A stretch of 64,000 bases of DNA from Carallia brachiata (GCA_021464245.1 JADCRB010000016.1:8251674-8315673), one strand, 5' to 3'; counted from the stretch's first letter, positions 35,136-46,867 are shown. The notes: generated by a model not told the origin, from the letters alone. Numbers and translations are program-made.

Positions 35136-35324
35136 ATTGAAGTCAAGTCAATTTGAATGAAGAAATAATTTTCCAGCAATAGTGTCAAGGAGGTGAAAAT
35201 TTCAGTAAAGAAAGAAAGTTGCAGCAGTAGAAACAATGCTGCAGAAATTGCAGAAGAGAAGGAAAGTGCAGAAGTGGGATATTGCAAGAAATTGAAGCTA
35301 AAAGGCTTATCATTCAGTCTTATT

Positions 35325-35745
35325 TTCCTTCAGACTTGTCGCTGATCAGAATTTGAATTTAAAGTTCTTGAAATAAATGTTTCACCTTTTAACTTCTTAA
35401 ATGTCCTCCGAGAAACATTATGAATACCCTTGTATATGCAGAAACGGGAAAAAAATATTGTCAAGTTTTTCAATGAGATAAAATCATCCAAGTGATCATG
35501 GTTCAATAGATGATTTACTACATTAAGTAGCATTTAAAATTCTGCCAACATTTTTTATCATAGAAACATTGAAATGAAGAGTTTGGGAATGGTTACAACT
35601 TCCAATTACCACCATTCATCCACCACGTCCAAACGGGCTCTATGATCACATCATCAACCGCCGAATAAAGCTGCAAACCAAGACATGATACATATCTAAA
35701 GTTCCATTCCAATTATAAGGCCTTTACAAGTGACGCTAGCTTGTC
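35325..35745. repeat. Right copy of the duplicated segment at 1-575
   Basis: Same orientation and order of blocks as the left end of the window, with indels. The minus-strand frame seen at 368-571 is disrupted here. It ends where LINE-derived sequence begins. Confidence 0.6.
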
Positions 35746-36135
35746 GCTGCCCCTCAGCTTGCCAGCTTCTGCTAGCTCTCGGTGAAAGGTATCGTCAAGT
35801 CATTATCGAAATAGACTCACTCTTTGCACACCAGGTTATTTGCAAGGGACACCCTCTACACATCCACATGCTCACTTGATCCTAAACTGTCGAGAGCTCT
35901 TAAAAAGAAGTTGGAAAATTCAACTTGTTCATATTTATTGATAAGACAATCGAGCAGCAGATTGACTTACTTCTTAAGTCATTACTTAGAGACCTGAACT
36001 TAAAATTCTTCGATACCCCTAATGGGTTACATAGCATTTTATTTAAGGATACTGTTGGAGTTTATCTCCCTTAGAGTTGTAACTTCTTAATTTTGGGTAC
36101 TGCCCTCTATATTTAAAAAAAAAAAAAATCATAAC
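35745..36135 (+). mobile_element. LINE 3' end with RNase H remnant and poly(A)
   Basis: Broken frames resemble the RNase H-like carboxyl domain of plant L1-type LINEs (VIIEIDSLFAHQVICKGHP, KSLLRDLNLKFFDTP and a DTVGVYLP ending). A 3' UTR of about 60 bp and an A tract near 36114-36127 follow, as expected for a 5'-truncated insertion on the plus strand. No target duplication could be defined. Confidence 0.75.
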
Positions 36136-36735
36136 TGCAGATAATTTAAGTCCACATATTTCTGTTCAAGGTAGGCGGCTATGGACTTATCAAAGAAAAA
36201 TTATTGCATGATTTTTCAAAAGTCCAAAAGTCCACAGCATAGCAACTATGTGTTCCTGAATCTGACAATTCTATGTGCATTATTGTTCTTTTTTCTGCCC
36301 CAAATTTGTCAATTTGTCATTCACAAAAGTGACAGCATCCAAATATTAAAAAGAAATCCGCTTTTATTCAGTAGGGGGACCTAAGTTGCTTATTCGACTT
36401 ACAGCTTACTAAAAATTCTTTCTTTGTAATTGAAAAGGAAAAAAGGACTTTGAAAAAGATTTTATTGTTTGTCTAAATCGAAATGTATATTAAAAGAAAG
36501 GAGAAAAAAAGAAAAAGAGAGAGAAAACTTTGGATTCTTGAAAAGCTTTGTTTTTTTTTGTTTGCTTAAATGTCAAATTTAAAGAAAGACATTGTAGTTT
36601 GTTATTTCTTATTTAAAGATAGATAAAAATTCTCAAGACAAAAGAAACGAAGAGGATAGCAGGAAACCGAAGAAAATGAGAACCAGAGAGAAAAGGAATC
36701 AACANTTCAAAACTAGCATTTCTTATAAAAAAAAA
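36136..36735. other. Intergenic DNA, no gene seen
   Basis: A/T-rich and purine-rich tracts; one ambiguous base (n) at 36705. Ends in an A run that abuts the long-TIR element. Confidence 0.4.
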
Positions 36736-37009
36736 GGATTAATAAAAAAATCACTAATTTTACATAAAATAATAAATCTAATACTAATTCTAAAAAGTAA
36801 TGATCTAACATAATTAAATTTTTTTATAATAAATCTAACACACCGTCAATTTCTCCTAATAGAAATCATTAGCATGTATACACGGCATGCTTATGTATGA
36901 AAAATTGACCACATAATTAGTCATGCTTCATTTAATTTATAATTCATAAAAATAAAAAGAAAGCTAAATAAAACATAAAAAAATATTTAAAGACATTTTT
37001 CATCTCTCT

Positions 37010-37345
37010 CCTCTCTTCTTCTCTCTCCTCTTCTACCAACGCAATGTAAAAAAACAATTGTTAATCTTTCTCCCGCCACCCACTTTGTTTCTTTTCTTAC
37101 AAATAAATATTTTAAAATAAAATAAAATTGATATAGGGATGATCTTCATATGAATCATTCGATTAGTATTCCTTTATAATTTTGTCAAGGGCTGTACAAA
37201 CTTAATTTTGATAAAAATAAATTCACAATTTTATCTTCAACTGAATAAAGACATTTTTCATCTCTCTCTTCTCTCCTTCTCTCTCCTCTTCTACCAACCC
37301 AATGTAAAAAAACAATTGTTAATCTTTCTCCTGCCACCCACTTTT
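37010..37345. repeat. ~95-bp direct duplication bracketing a 150-bp LTR fragment
   Basis: 37010-37100 and 37255-37345 are near copies ('ctaccaacgcaatg'/'ctaccaacccaatg', then 'aacaattgttaatctttctc'). Between them, 37101-37250 matches 47710-47860, an internal part of the minus-strand solo LTR ('ttcatatgaatcatt', 'gtcaagggctgtac'). This is not a transposition product, since neither LTR end is present. It looks like break repair with template switching. Confidence 0.75.
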
Positions 37346-37466
37346 TTACTTTTCTTCAAAAGAAATCAATATTAAAAATTTTGTAATTAAAATTTGTTTA
37401 TTTAATCTGTAATTATATTTGATTCTTGACATAAAATTTTTTGTACTACATAATTGTAGGGACTGT

Positions 37467-38250
37467 TGTAAACGAAGAAAAAAAAATAATAGTCAATGGT
37501 TGGCGTTGCTGACCTTGAAATCGGCAATGCTGACCAAGGAAAATTTTTTTTCAAAAATATTCCTTTCCCACGATATTTTTACACGGGAAATGATCTCTAT
37601 AAATAGGTCATTACCTCTCAGTTCAAAACATATTCAGAAAATCTGTAAATAGAAAAATACAGAGAATTTGGGAGAAAAAGAAAATTTTGAAAATCTCTCA
37701 AGAAAATTTCTCCTTTTTTATGTATTTTTACTTGCAGTATACTCTCTTAACTTTTTTAGAGATATTTCAGGGGTAAGTTCCAAAAATTTGCTGTTTCCAT
37801 TTTTAAGGTTATTTTTAGATTTATATTCTTTGATCGCTCTAAATTTGAATTTGTGAGATATAGATATGAAAATATCAAAATACTGCAAATTCGGCTGGGA
37901 TCAGCCTCATACGGCCTCAGAAAAGTCCAGGCAGCTCATCCGAGAACAAATCCCTTCGACCCTCGGTGAATAAAGTCAGATTGGCTTAAATCAGGTCTCT
38001 GCGGTTCTTAACCATAATCTAAACGTCCAAACTAGATCCAGTTTCAGTCTACTAGTTCAAGATAAAGTTGTGGAAATTATTTCTGTCAAGATCAAGCTCG
38101 TGCAGCCTTAACAGAGTCAAAAAAAAGGAACACTAATCGGAGGATATACGGAGATCGACCTCACGTAAATTTTCTTTTATTTTAAATTTTTTTGTAATTT
38201 ATTTTGTATTTTCGAGTTTAATTGTTTTAGATTCGAAATTTACCGTTACA
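37467..38250 (+). repeat. 5' LTR of the full-length element
   Basis: TG...CA ends (TGTAAACG...GTTACA). A hairpin near its start has loop GACCTTGAAATC (37511-37522), which is exactly inverted in the 3' LTR. A TATA box lies in 'ctctataaataggtc' (about 37590). Confidence 0.9.
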
Positions 38251-38274
38251 AATTTTTGGCACGCTCAGTGGGAC
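38251..38274 (+). other. Primer-binding region
   Basis: AATTTTTGGCACGCTCAGTG follows the LTR directly and matches the gag-only element at 26077 apart from one base. The tRNA is not assigned. Confidence 0.6.
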
Positions 38275-38284
38275 CTCTTCACCT

Positions 38285-38853
38285 CCCATCTCTTGTTCCT
38301 AAAAAAAAAACAAAAAGAAGCAGCGGAGGAAAAAGAAAAAAAAGAAAAAAAAAAGAAAAAAAAGAAAAAGAAAAAAAGAGAAAAAGACAAAACAGAAAAG
38401 AAGACAAAAAAAAGGTAAAAAGTAAAAAAAAGTAAAAAAAAAAGTTAAAAAAAAAAGAAAAAGAAATTTTTAACAGGTATCCAGCACATCAAATGACACC
38501 AAAAGAAGTACAGCTGTCGGTACCAAAAAAAGGCAACGGCTCCTTTACCTGCATCAACTACCCTACCTGAATACGCAGGCCCAGAAACCCGTGGACGGAC
38601 ACGATTTCTTGCCGTCCAAACTCGAAAAAAATATTAAAACGGAGAGTCCACAGCTCGCACAGCAATAGGATCTCTCCCCTGATTCTCTTGCCGTATGGAG
38701 GAGTCGATCACCCACCCTGATCGAAGTCGGGGCAACGTGACGAAGCCTGCTCAACAGAATCCAACATATTATGTAGAGATCCACACAGAAGAATCATAGG
38801 AATTAGAAGAGTTTTCTCCCCCAGTCTTTCACGGAGCCTCATCTGTTGCCGTC
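38285..38853 (+). other. Element leader between primer site and gag
   Basis: A long A/AAG-rich tract (38300-38465) followed by about 390 bp of less biased sequence with no recognised domain. Confidence 0.6.
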
Positions 38854-40115
38854 ATGATGACCAATACAACTAGTACAAAAGGAAGAATTTCAGAATTGGA
38901 GAACAAGATTTTGCAGCTGATCAGAGTCGTAGAAGAGGATCAACAGATCTTCGCTCTCAAAGGAAAGACCCCGATCCAAATTGATCCCGAGATCCGCGAG
39001 GAGCAACCATATCCACCCGGTTTCACTCCAGAAGCCACACCAGCAGACGTCTTCACTGCAGAAAATAAATCAGGTAGTTCTATACAGCTGCCACTCTCAA
39101 ATTCTGTAGCTTTGCTATTTGTTCGACAATTGCAGGAAATGATAGCTAATACGATCCGCCTGCAACAAGTTACATCCTTCCAAGGATCATAGATGTACGT
39201 CAAACCGTACACCAGACGGATCGAAAATCTCAACATGCCTTTGGGCTACCAGCCGCCCAAATTTCAACAATTCGATGGACAAGGTGATCCCAAACAGCAC
39301 ATCGCCCACTTCGTTGAAACCTGCAACAACGCAGGGACTTACGGAGATCTCTTGGTGAAGCAGTTTGTTCGTTCACTCAGGGAGACCGCTTTCAACTGGT
39401 TCATAAATCTTGAACCAGAATCGATCGACAGTTGGGAACAGCTGCAACAAGAGTTTCTCAACAGATTTTTCAGCACTCGAATGATGGTAAGTATGATGGA
39501 GCTTACCAGCACCAAACAAAGGAAATGAGAGCCTGTTGTCTAATATATTAATAGATGGCGTGCCCTCATCTTGGATTGCAAAGATCATCTGACGGAGACT
39601 TCTGCCGTGGAGATGTGCATCCAGGGAATGCATTGGGAGCTGTTATACATCTTGCAGGGTATCAAACCCGAACCTTCGAAGAACTGGCGACCCGCGCACA
39701 TGATATGGAGATAACCATCCAGACTTTCGGGGGCACGGTTCCCATCCAGCTGGACCAACAAGGTGGCAGAAGGGAGATTAAGAAACCCAACAGCTCTGGA
39801 AAAGGGAAAGAAGTGATGACTGTTGAAGCTGCACCAGTAAAAGTAGGAGCCAAAGCTAAAGTAAATCCTCCGACCCTAATAACTCAGCCAAAATAATAGG
39901 AAAGGCGGAAAGTGACATTGCGAGAGTTGGAGCAAAAGCAGTATCCATTTACTGATTCAGACGTTCCCTACATCCTTGAGCAACTCCTAGAGGCGAAGCT
40001 GATCGAACTCCTAGAGTACAAGTAGTCGAATGAAAAAGATCGAGTCAGCGATCCAAGATTCTGTAAATATCACCGCACAGTAAGTCATCCAACTGAGAAA
40101 TGTTTTGTCCTAAAG
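38854..40115 (+). pseudogene. Gag-like region of the full-length element
   Basis: Coiled-coil-like amino part (RISELENKILQLIRVVEE), PYPPGFTPEA, then, after an in-frame TAG at 39190, the capsid-like core (NMPLGYQPPKFQQFDG, HFVETCNNAGTY). Further stops at 39526 and 39541 and a shift near 39660 precede GYQTRTFEELATRAHDME. The zinc-knuckle-like CKYHRTVSHPTEKC is at about 40060-40112. It is more damaged than the gag of the 25305 element. Confidence 0.8.
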
Positions 40116-40322
40116 TAGCTAATCATGAAGTTCAAGAGTCAGAATAAAATCATTTTGGACTAGGAAGGTGTAACCTTGACAAACCAGACCACCATCACTT
40201 CAAAATCATCAGAAGAGGTGACACACCGTAAGGAGGAGCCGCTCAACAACAAAAAGTCGACAACAGAGAAGGTATATGAAGCTCTCTAAACCCTTTTCGC
40301 TAAACCTCAACTGTTTATAGCT

Positions 40323-40817
40323 TTGCAATCAACAGAAGTGTGGCAAAATCAAGTCATCAATACTCTCCAGACCTCAATTGGATCTCTACCATCAAGTAAT
40401 TTCAACTCGGTGGAGCATCAGGTGGCCCAAAATCATGTCGGATATTACTCCGCTATCTCATTTTCGGATGAGGATCTCCTGCTGGGGTCCAAACCCCACA
40501 ATCAACCGCTGTATGTATCAGGCTATGTGAGAGAACAGAAGGTCCGACGTATTCTGATTGACGATGGCTCGACAGTCAATATTATCCCAAAATCCACTAT
40601 AAAGGAGCTCGGCATCGGCATTGATGAGTTATCAGACAGCCGCTTGATGATTCATAACTTTGATCAAGGAGGACAGAAAGCAATTGGGATGATTCGTTTG
40701 AAGCTAACTATCGGTAATCTCACTTTTAGCACTCTATTTCATGTGATCGATGCACGCACCGCATATAAGATGTTGCTAGGACGACTGTGGATTCATGGAA
40801 ATGAAGTTGTGCTCTGA
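40323..40817 (+). pseudogene. Retroviral-type aspartic protease region
   Basis: 164 codons with the active-site motif LIDDGSTVNIIP (DDGS at about 40560-40571) and a downstream hydrophobic KMLLGRLWIH segment. It would cleave the element polyprotein. Upstream and downstream frames are broken, so it cannot be made as part of a complete polyprotein. Confidence 0.8.
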
Positions 40818-41759
40818 AGTCTACATCAGTGCTTCAAGTACTACAAGGATGGCGTTCAAAAGGAAATCTACACCGACACAGATAATCCGAAGATCATTCC
40901 ATCAAAAGTTACTTGGACTGGGGGCATCCACAAAAAGGGAAAAGCTGTCGAAGAACCTGCCGATGCTCAACCTCAAGCTCCAACAAATGAAAAGCTGCCA
41001 CAGCTGCTGAACTTCGTCCGAAGGATGTTGCATCTTCAAGCTCCACTCCATCCTACGCTATGTGCCAAGTCACGACGCCAGAAGGTCAACCCCCTTTCTC
41101 TTATTGTATTGATCTTAAACAGGAGTAAGGACATACCAACCCAAGACAAAAGAACTGCACAACCTGAAGACTTACACTTACCGATACCAAAGATTGAGCC
41201 GGTTTTGTCCTCAAAACCATTAAAAGGCTTCGTCAGACCACACACGGGGGCAGTCGAAGGCGGCTCACTTCCAGAAAGAAGAGTACACGAAGGATTCGAT
41301 CCTAATGCATACAAGCTCTTGGCCAAGGCAGACTATGACTTCTCAAACCCGAGCACAATGGGTACGCTGCCGTCCACACATGGCGCCACTTCTCAATCAT
41401 CACAGTCCCGACCTGGCTTAGGCTATCAGGAGAAGTCCCCTGTGCGAATCACGCTAAAGAGCCAAAGCCGAGTAGCTAAAGCACGTGCCATCACCACCAC
41501 CAAACAAGACAGACTTATCCAGTAAACAAAGAAGATGAAGTCAGGGCTTTACATTTCATGTCACAATTAGCGAGGAGGCTGAGTCCGACTCATCAGAAGG
41601 CGAAGTAAAGGAGGCTCCCCCGGAACTTGAAGATGGTGGCCAAGGAACTGTTGATGAACTCAAGGAGGTTAATCTTGGCTTTCTGGAAGATCCTCGACCT
41701 ACATTTGTAAGTGCTTTACTTACTGCAGAAGAAGAACAAGAATATGTTAGGTATTAAGT

Positions 41760-43450
41760 CAATACAGGGACGTGTTCGCATGGAGTTACAAAGAAATGCC
41801 TGGACTTGACCCGAAGATTGCAGTGCATCGTCTAGCAGTAAAGAAGGGTGTTCGTTCTGTCAAGCAGCCACAACAACGGTTCTGCCCGGAACTCATTCCA
41901 CAAATCGAGGAGGAGGTTAACAAGCTGATCAATGCTGCTTCATCCGAGAGGTCACCTACCCAACGTGGATTGCCAACATAGTCCCGGTAAGAAAGAAGAA
42001 TGGACAGTTGAGGGTATGTGTTGATTTTCGAGATCTTAACAGGGCCTGTCCAAAAGATGACTTTCCATTGCCCATAACGGAGATCACAGTCGATGCAACA
42101 ACGGGTCACGAAGCATTGTCTTCATGGATGGTTCTTCAGGCTATAACCAAATCAGAATGCACCAGAAGACGAGGAGTTGACAGCATTCCGCACCCCAAAA
42201 GGTATATACTGCAAAGTTATGCCGTTTGGATTAAAAAATGCTGGCGCCACTTATCAACGTGCTATGCAAAAATTTTTGATGACATGCTGCACAAGATTGT
42301 AGAATGTTATGTTGATGACTTAGTTGTAAAGACTAAGAAGCGCAAAGACCACCTCGAGGATCTCAAGACGGTGTTAAAGACTTCGAGGCATCAGCTAAAA
42401 TGAACCCTCTCAAGTGTGCATTCGGTGTCACATCAGGAAAGTTTCTTGGGTTCGTGGTGCGCCATCGTGGAATCGAAGTTGATCAGTCAAAGGTTGAGGC
42501 AATTCAAAAGATGCCTGAACCTAAAAACCTGCACGAGCTGCGAAGTTACAAGGAAAGCTGGCCTACATTCGCCGTTTCATTCCAATTTAGCTGGGAGATG
42601 TCAACCTTTCCATCGGTTGATGAAGAAGGATGTCAACTTCGAGTGGGACGAAGCTTGCAGCAAAGCCTTTGAGAGCATAAAGAAGTACCTTTCCAATCCA
42701 CCGTCCTGGGAGCTCCAATTCAAGGAAAGTCGTTGATTCTCTACATTGCAGCGCAGGAAAGATCTTTGGGAGCCTCTTGCACAGGAAAATGAGCAGGGAA
42801 AGGAAGTTGCCCTGTTACTTGAGCAGAACACTAAACGGTCCGGAGCTGCTAGTTATTCGCCCATTGAAAAGACATGTCTAGCACTGTTCTTTGCCATTGA
42901 AGCTGAGGCACTACATGCAAGCTCACACGGTACGTCTCATTGCCAGAGCTGATCCTGTCAAATATATCTTATCTAGACCAATCTTGTCAGGACGACTTGC
43001 CAAGTGGGCAGTAATCCTAAAGCTACGACATTGTCTACGTGCCTCAAAAAGCAGTCAAAGGACAAGCCTAGCAGACTTCCTTGCAGATCACCCTATCCGT
43101 CAGATTGGGAGTTCACAGATGATCTTCCAGATGAAGAGGTCTTTTATTGAGACACTGCCATGGACGATGTTCTTTGATGGTGCAGCAAGCGTGATGGTGC
43201 TGGTGCGGCATAGTGTTTGTCACTCCTCAACGACAAATACTACCATATGCTATCATTCTCGGTGAGTTATGTTCAAATAATGTTGCTGAATACCAGGCTT
43301 TGATCATTGGTCTTCAAATGGCTGTCGATATGAAGATTCCAACTATAGAAGTCCATGGAGATTCCCAGCTCGTCATCAACCAACTTACAGGATTGTATGA
43401 TGTGAAGAAAGAGGACCTTGCGCTTACCATCAACGTGCTCGACAGCTAAT
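41760..43450 (+). pseudogene. Reverse transcriptase and RNase H region
   Basis: Reverse transcriptase begins near FAWSYKEMPGLDP (41772) and shows VCVDFRDLNRACPKDDFPLP (42013) and the catalytic YVDD (about 42309-42320). The primer-grip side (GKFLGFVV, 42438) is in another frame. RNase H follows with NNVAEYQALIIGLQMA and HGDSQLVINQLTG near 43275-43400. At least five frame changes make it inactive. Confidence 0.85.
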
Positions 43451-43849
43451 GGATGAATTTGAAAGCATCACCTTGGAGCATGTGCCTCGACGAGAAAACA
43501 CTCAGGCAGACGCGTTGGCTAACCTGGCCACTCTCTTGCAAAGTCAGAAATCCAGGCTACAGTTGTTGCCGTATGCCAGAAATGGATAGTGCCACAGAAG
43601 GATGATGAAGAAACTACAGCAGCCAACGCTGTATCTGTACGTCTCGCGGAGGACGAGGATTGGCGCCAACCAATCATTGACTACCTACAGCACGGGAAGC
43701 TGCCCGAAGATCGTCGTCATAAGACAGAAATTCAACGACGAGCTCCCCGCTTCATATATCTCAAGGATGCTCTGTATCGAAGGTCTTTTGATGGAGTTTT
43801 ACTTCGCTGCCTAGGCAATGAAGAGGCAAAACAGGCTCTCACTGAAGCA

Positions 43850-44896
43850 CATTCTTGTTTGTGGCGGACATCAATCGGGGCCTAAGTTGCACTTCCACTC
43901 AGAAGGATGGGATACTACTGGCCAACCATGGTACGTGATTCAATTGAGTTTGCTAAAACCTGTCAAGCTTGTCAATTTCATGCAATTACATACATCAACC
44001 ACCGGAGCCACTGCATCCAACTGTCTCATTGGCCCTTTGAAGCTTGGGGTCTCGACTTAGTGGGGCCCTTGCCAAAGTCATCCCTGGGTCACCTGTACAT
44101 CCTCGCAGCAACCGACTACTTCTCAAAATGGGCGAAGCCATTCCACTTAGAGAGGTAAAGAAGGAGCATGTTGCCAATTTCATCGGACTCAGCTGATCTA
44201 TCGCTATGGAGTCCCTCGATTCATCATCACTGATAATGGTAAGCAGTTCTACAACAGCTTGATCGACAAACTCTGCGAGAAGTTCAAGTTCAAGCAGTAC
44301 AAGTCATCCATGTACAATGCCCCAGCAAATGGCTTGGCTGAAGCATTCAACAAGACCTTATGCAACCTATTGCGGAAGGTAGTCTCTAAATCCAAAAGAG
44401 ATTGGCATGACAGAATTCCGGAGGCATTATGGGCGTATCGTACAACTTACCGGACTCCAACACAGGCGACGCCATACTCACTTGTCTACGGTGTCGAAGC
44501 AATACTGCCGTTGGAAACACAGATTCCATCTCTGCGCATGGCTGTTCTGGAAGGACTCACACGGAGGAGAATGCTCGCCTACGTCTGGATGAGTTAGAAG
44601 CCCTCGATGAAAGGAGGCTCGAAGCACAACAGCAACTTGAGTGCTACCAAGCCCGGCTCACCAACACGTTCAACCGCAGGGTCCGCCCTCGATCTTTTCA
44701 AGTTGGAGACCTTGTTCTTGCAGTACGACGGCCCATCAACATGAAGCATCGGCCTGGTGACAAGCTTACTTCCAAATGGGACGGGCCATACTTAGTGCAG
44801 GAGGCCTATACTCACAACGCTTACATGCTGTCAGACCAAGAAGGCGTCCGAATCGGCCCAATCAATGGTAAATTTCTGAAACAGTATTATGTGTAA
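43850..44896 (+). pseudogene. Integrase region
   Basis: A HHCC-type remnant (GYYWPTM, CQACQFHA), then catalytic-core motifs: WGLDLVGPLP with the first aspartate (44044), DNGKQFYN with the second (about 44233), and AEAFNKTLCN with the glutamate (about 44338). The carboxyl part has a GDLVLAVRRP box and ends ...LKQYYV at 44896. No chromodomain is evident, as expected for Tat-type elements. Several frame changes. Confidence 0.85.
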
Positions 44897-45210
44897 ATAT
44901 GTTGAAAAAAAATCAAAAAAAAAAAAAAAAGAATAAAAAAAATCAAAAGAAAAGAAAAAAAAAGTTCGGAAGTCCCAATCTGAAAGTCCAAGCGAAAATC
45001 CAAGCCCAAACACTTGAGCCCAAATCAGAAAACACAAGCCCAACTTAAAAGCCTAAAAACTAAGTCCAAATTTAAAACCCAAACACTCGACCCAAATCTA
45101 AAAGTCCAAGTCCAAAACCCAAACACTCGACCCAAATCCAATCCAAAAAACCAAAACCCAAAAATCTCAAGTTTCAGACACAAGTCCAGAACTCAGGTTC
45201 AAAATCCAAT
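44897..45210 (+). other. Low-complexity spacer after pol
   Basis: An A-rich stretch, then imperfect repeats of 'cccaaacactcgacccaaatcc'. Same position and style as 27575-27960 in the gag-only element. Confidence 0.7.
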
Positions 45211-45212
45211 CC

Positions 45213-45265
45213 AACTCCTAGCCCGCATGAGTATAAACTGTGAACGGCCCAAAAATATAAAAGCG
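45213..45265 (+). promoter_or_regulatory. TATA-bearing unit upstream of the homeobox frame
   Basis: One copy of the ~44-bp unit (CTCCTAGCCCGCATGAGTATAAAC) followed by AAAATATAAAAGCG. The second TATA-like box is about 95 bp before the ATG at 45351. Spacing and sequence suit a core promoter for the homeobox frame, but this is inferred. Confidence 0.45.
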
Positions 45266-45350
45266 ACGGAGGGTTTGAGTTTGAAACTCAGCCTCAGTCT
45301 CAACCAATCTTCACTACATACCAGACCTTTGCTCCTCTGTTACAAGAAAG

Positions 45351-45960
45351 ATGGAACGAGTTGTAGAATCTCAAGACAAGGGAGAAGAAAGGTCACCCCG
45401 CATAAGGTGGCAACCAACCATGCTACAACTGCAAATTTTGGAGGAAGTCTTCCACAACAATGGAGGTATTATTCATAATACATCTCAGATTTACCAACTT
45501 GTCTCACGATTGTGCCCGCTCGGGGCGATCGAAGGAAAAAATGTGTTTTATTGGTTCCAGAATCGGAGAAAGAGGAAGAAACCAGTACTGAGAACTGCTT
45601 TTTCCAAAGAATAGTCCGATAGTAGATCCCACCGGTACAGCTTCGCCCTCAAATGAAGCAAGTCTGAGTTCTACCACTGCAATAGTCACTTCAGGCTATA
45701 ATGATCAAAGCCGTAGCCTGTGGGATCATGCGTACTAGTCCTGGTGGTCTTACGGAATCAGTTAAGGGTTCATCCCTCCTAAGTACTTAAGTTCAGAAGG
45801 AACTTTTCCAATAAGAAGAAGTCATTCCAGCGAAACTTTGCCTCTCTTCCTAGAATATTCCAGCTGCATCAACCAGCGGGAAGGCTCCAGCGACGTCAAC
45901 ATCATCGGCCCACCAGACGAGGCCGAACTTGACTTGGAGTTGCGCCTCAGGCCCCGCTAG
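45351..45960 (+). pseudogene. WUSCHEL-type homeobox sequence inside an LTR retrotransposon
   Basis: WUS/WOX proteins are plant homeodomain transcription factors that keep stem cells undifferentiated. The first 87 codons hold a homeodomain at residues ~17-79. It begins IRWQPT, has FHNNGG where WUS has YYNNAI (other WOX proteins are one residue shorter there), and ends AIEGKNVFYWFQNRRKRKK; W, F and N of the recognition helix are kept. From RW to WFQN it aligns with WUS without gaps. A one-base shift at 45595-45612 then puts the rest in the next frame. Despite TAG at 45736 and TAA at 45763, that frame carries the WUS-box TLPLF (45835-45849) and a terminal EAR-like LDLELRL (45928-45948), two codons of RP and R before TAG. 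All three WUS landmarks are in order, at a length (~200 codons) usual for WOX genes. No introns are apparent, which suits an RNA-level capture. Confidence 0.88.
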
Positions 45961-46741
45961 GACGGTTGACAAGATAAGGTGCAACGACTTCTGCAGCACA
46001 CGACAACGACTTCTGCAACACAGGGTAACGACTTTCGTGACACGTTTCAGCCGCTGCCGCTTTTGTCTCTTATGCGGGAAAGGGACGTGGATAACCCTGC
46101 TTGATTCTGCGTACCTTCTTTTTGACTTTTCAAAAAAAAAAAACTCTTTATTGTATGTATATATATCCTGCATGCCCGAGTTATAATACTCACCCCTCAG
46201 CTCTTCTTTTTCTCGAAAAGAAAATGGCTAGTCTCTGCACTTGTCTCAGAAAGTCCTTTGATCAAGAAGTTGGAGGTACATGAGCTAAGAAAAGAAGAAG
46301 TAGTATTTCTCGAGGGATTCCTAATAGCCCTCGAAACTCAGTCTCTAACGCCATCGGTGTCATGGAGTTCCAACTACTCTCCTTAGTTCACATCTACCAC
46401 AGAGAGATGAGAAGCTGCAATCATCCTAATCTTCATTTAGATGTGGCGACGTATAGGAAAGTTCCAACTACTCTCCTTACGTTGGAGCAGACTTGGGAAT
46501 CATCACTACAGTCAGTCTCTTTGTGTGCCGGTCTTGAAGTTTCGTAGTGCCGGTCTTGAAGGTTCAAGTTCTTTGCCTATCGGATCGTCCTCACCAGAGC
46601 TATGGAACTTTAAGACATATAAGAAATCTTTTGCGAGCTATGGAAGCTCGACTTCACCTGGAGCCAGAATGTCAATTTTTATATTGGCTGGGCTGCTAAC
46701 TTCCTCAAGATCGTATCGGATCCTTATTGCGATCCAACAAC
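45961..46741 (+). other. Rest of the extra segment after the homeobox
   Basis: Less AT-rich than the surroundings. It includes direct repeats such as 'gttccaactactctcctta' (about 46367 and 46460) and 'agtgccggtcttgaag'. No protein family is recognised. The gag-only element lacks this whole stretch and rejoins at 'tagtcggagtt' (46750). Confidence 0.6.
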
Positions 46742-46867
46742 AGCATGCATAGTCGGAGTTCGAAGATTTCAACGTTCAATGTTCACCAGGACATCTCAAA
46801 TTTCAAACTGGACTTCAAGGCTCGATTCGGATCACGTCCGCAAAGTACTTTCTTACCGACCCTTGAA

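Noticed and set aside
44429..44896. Separate gene after integrase
   Set aside because: It is the carboxyl end of integrase (GDLVLAVRRP box) reached by a frameshift.
45014..45478. 154-codon frame overlapping the homeobox in another frame
   Set aside because: It starts in the low-complexity spacer and overlaps the homeodomain out of frame; the homeodomain frame has clear family evidence.
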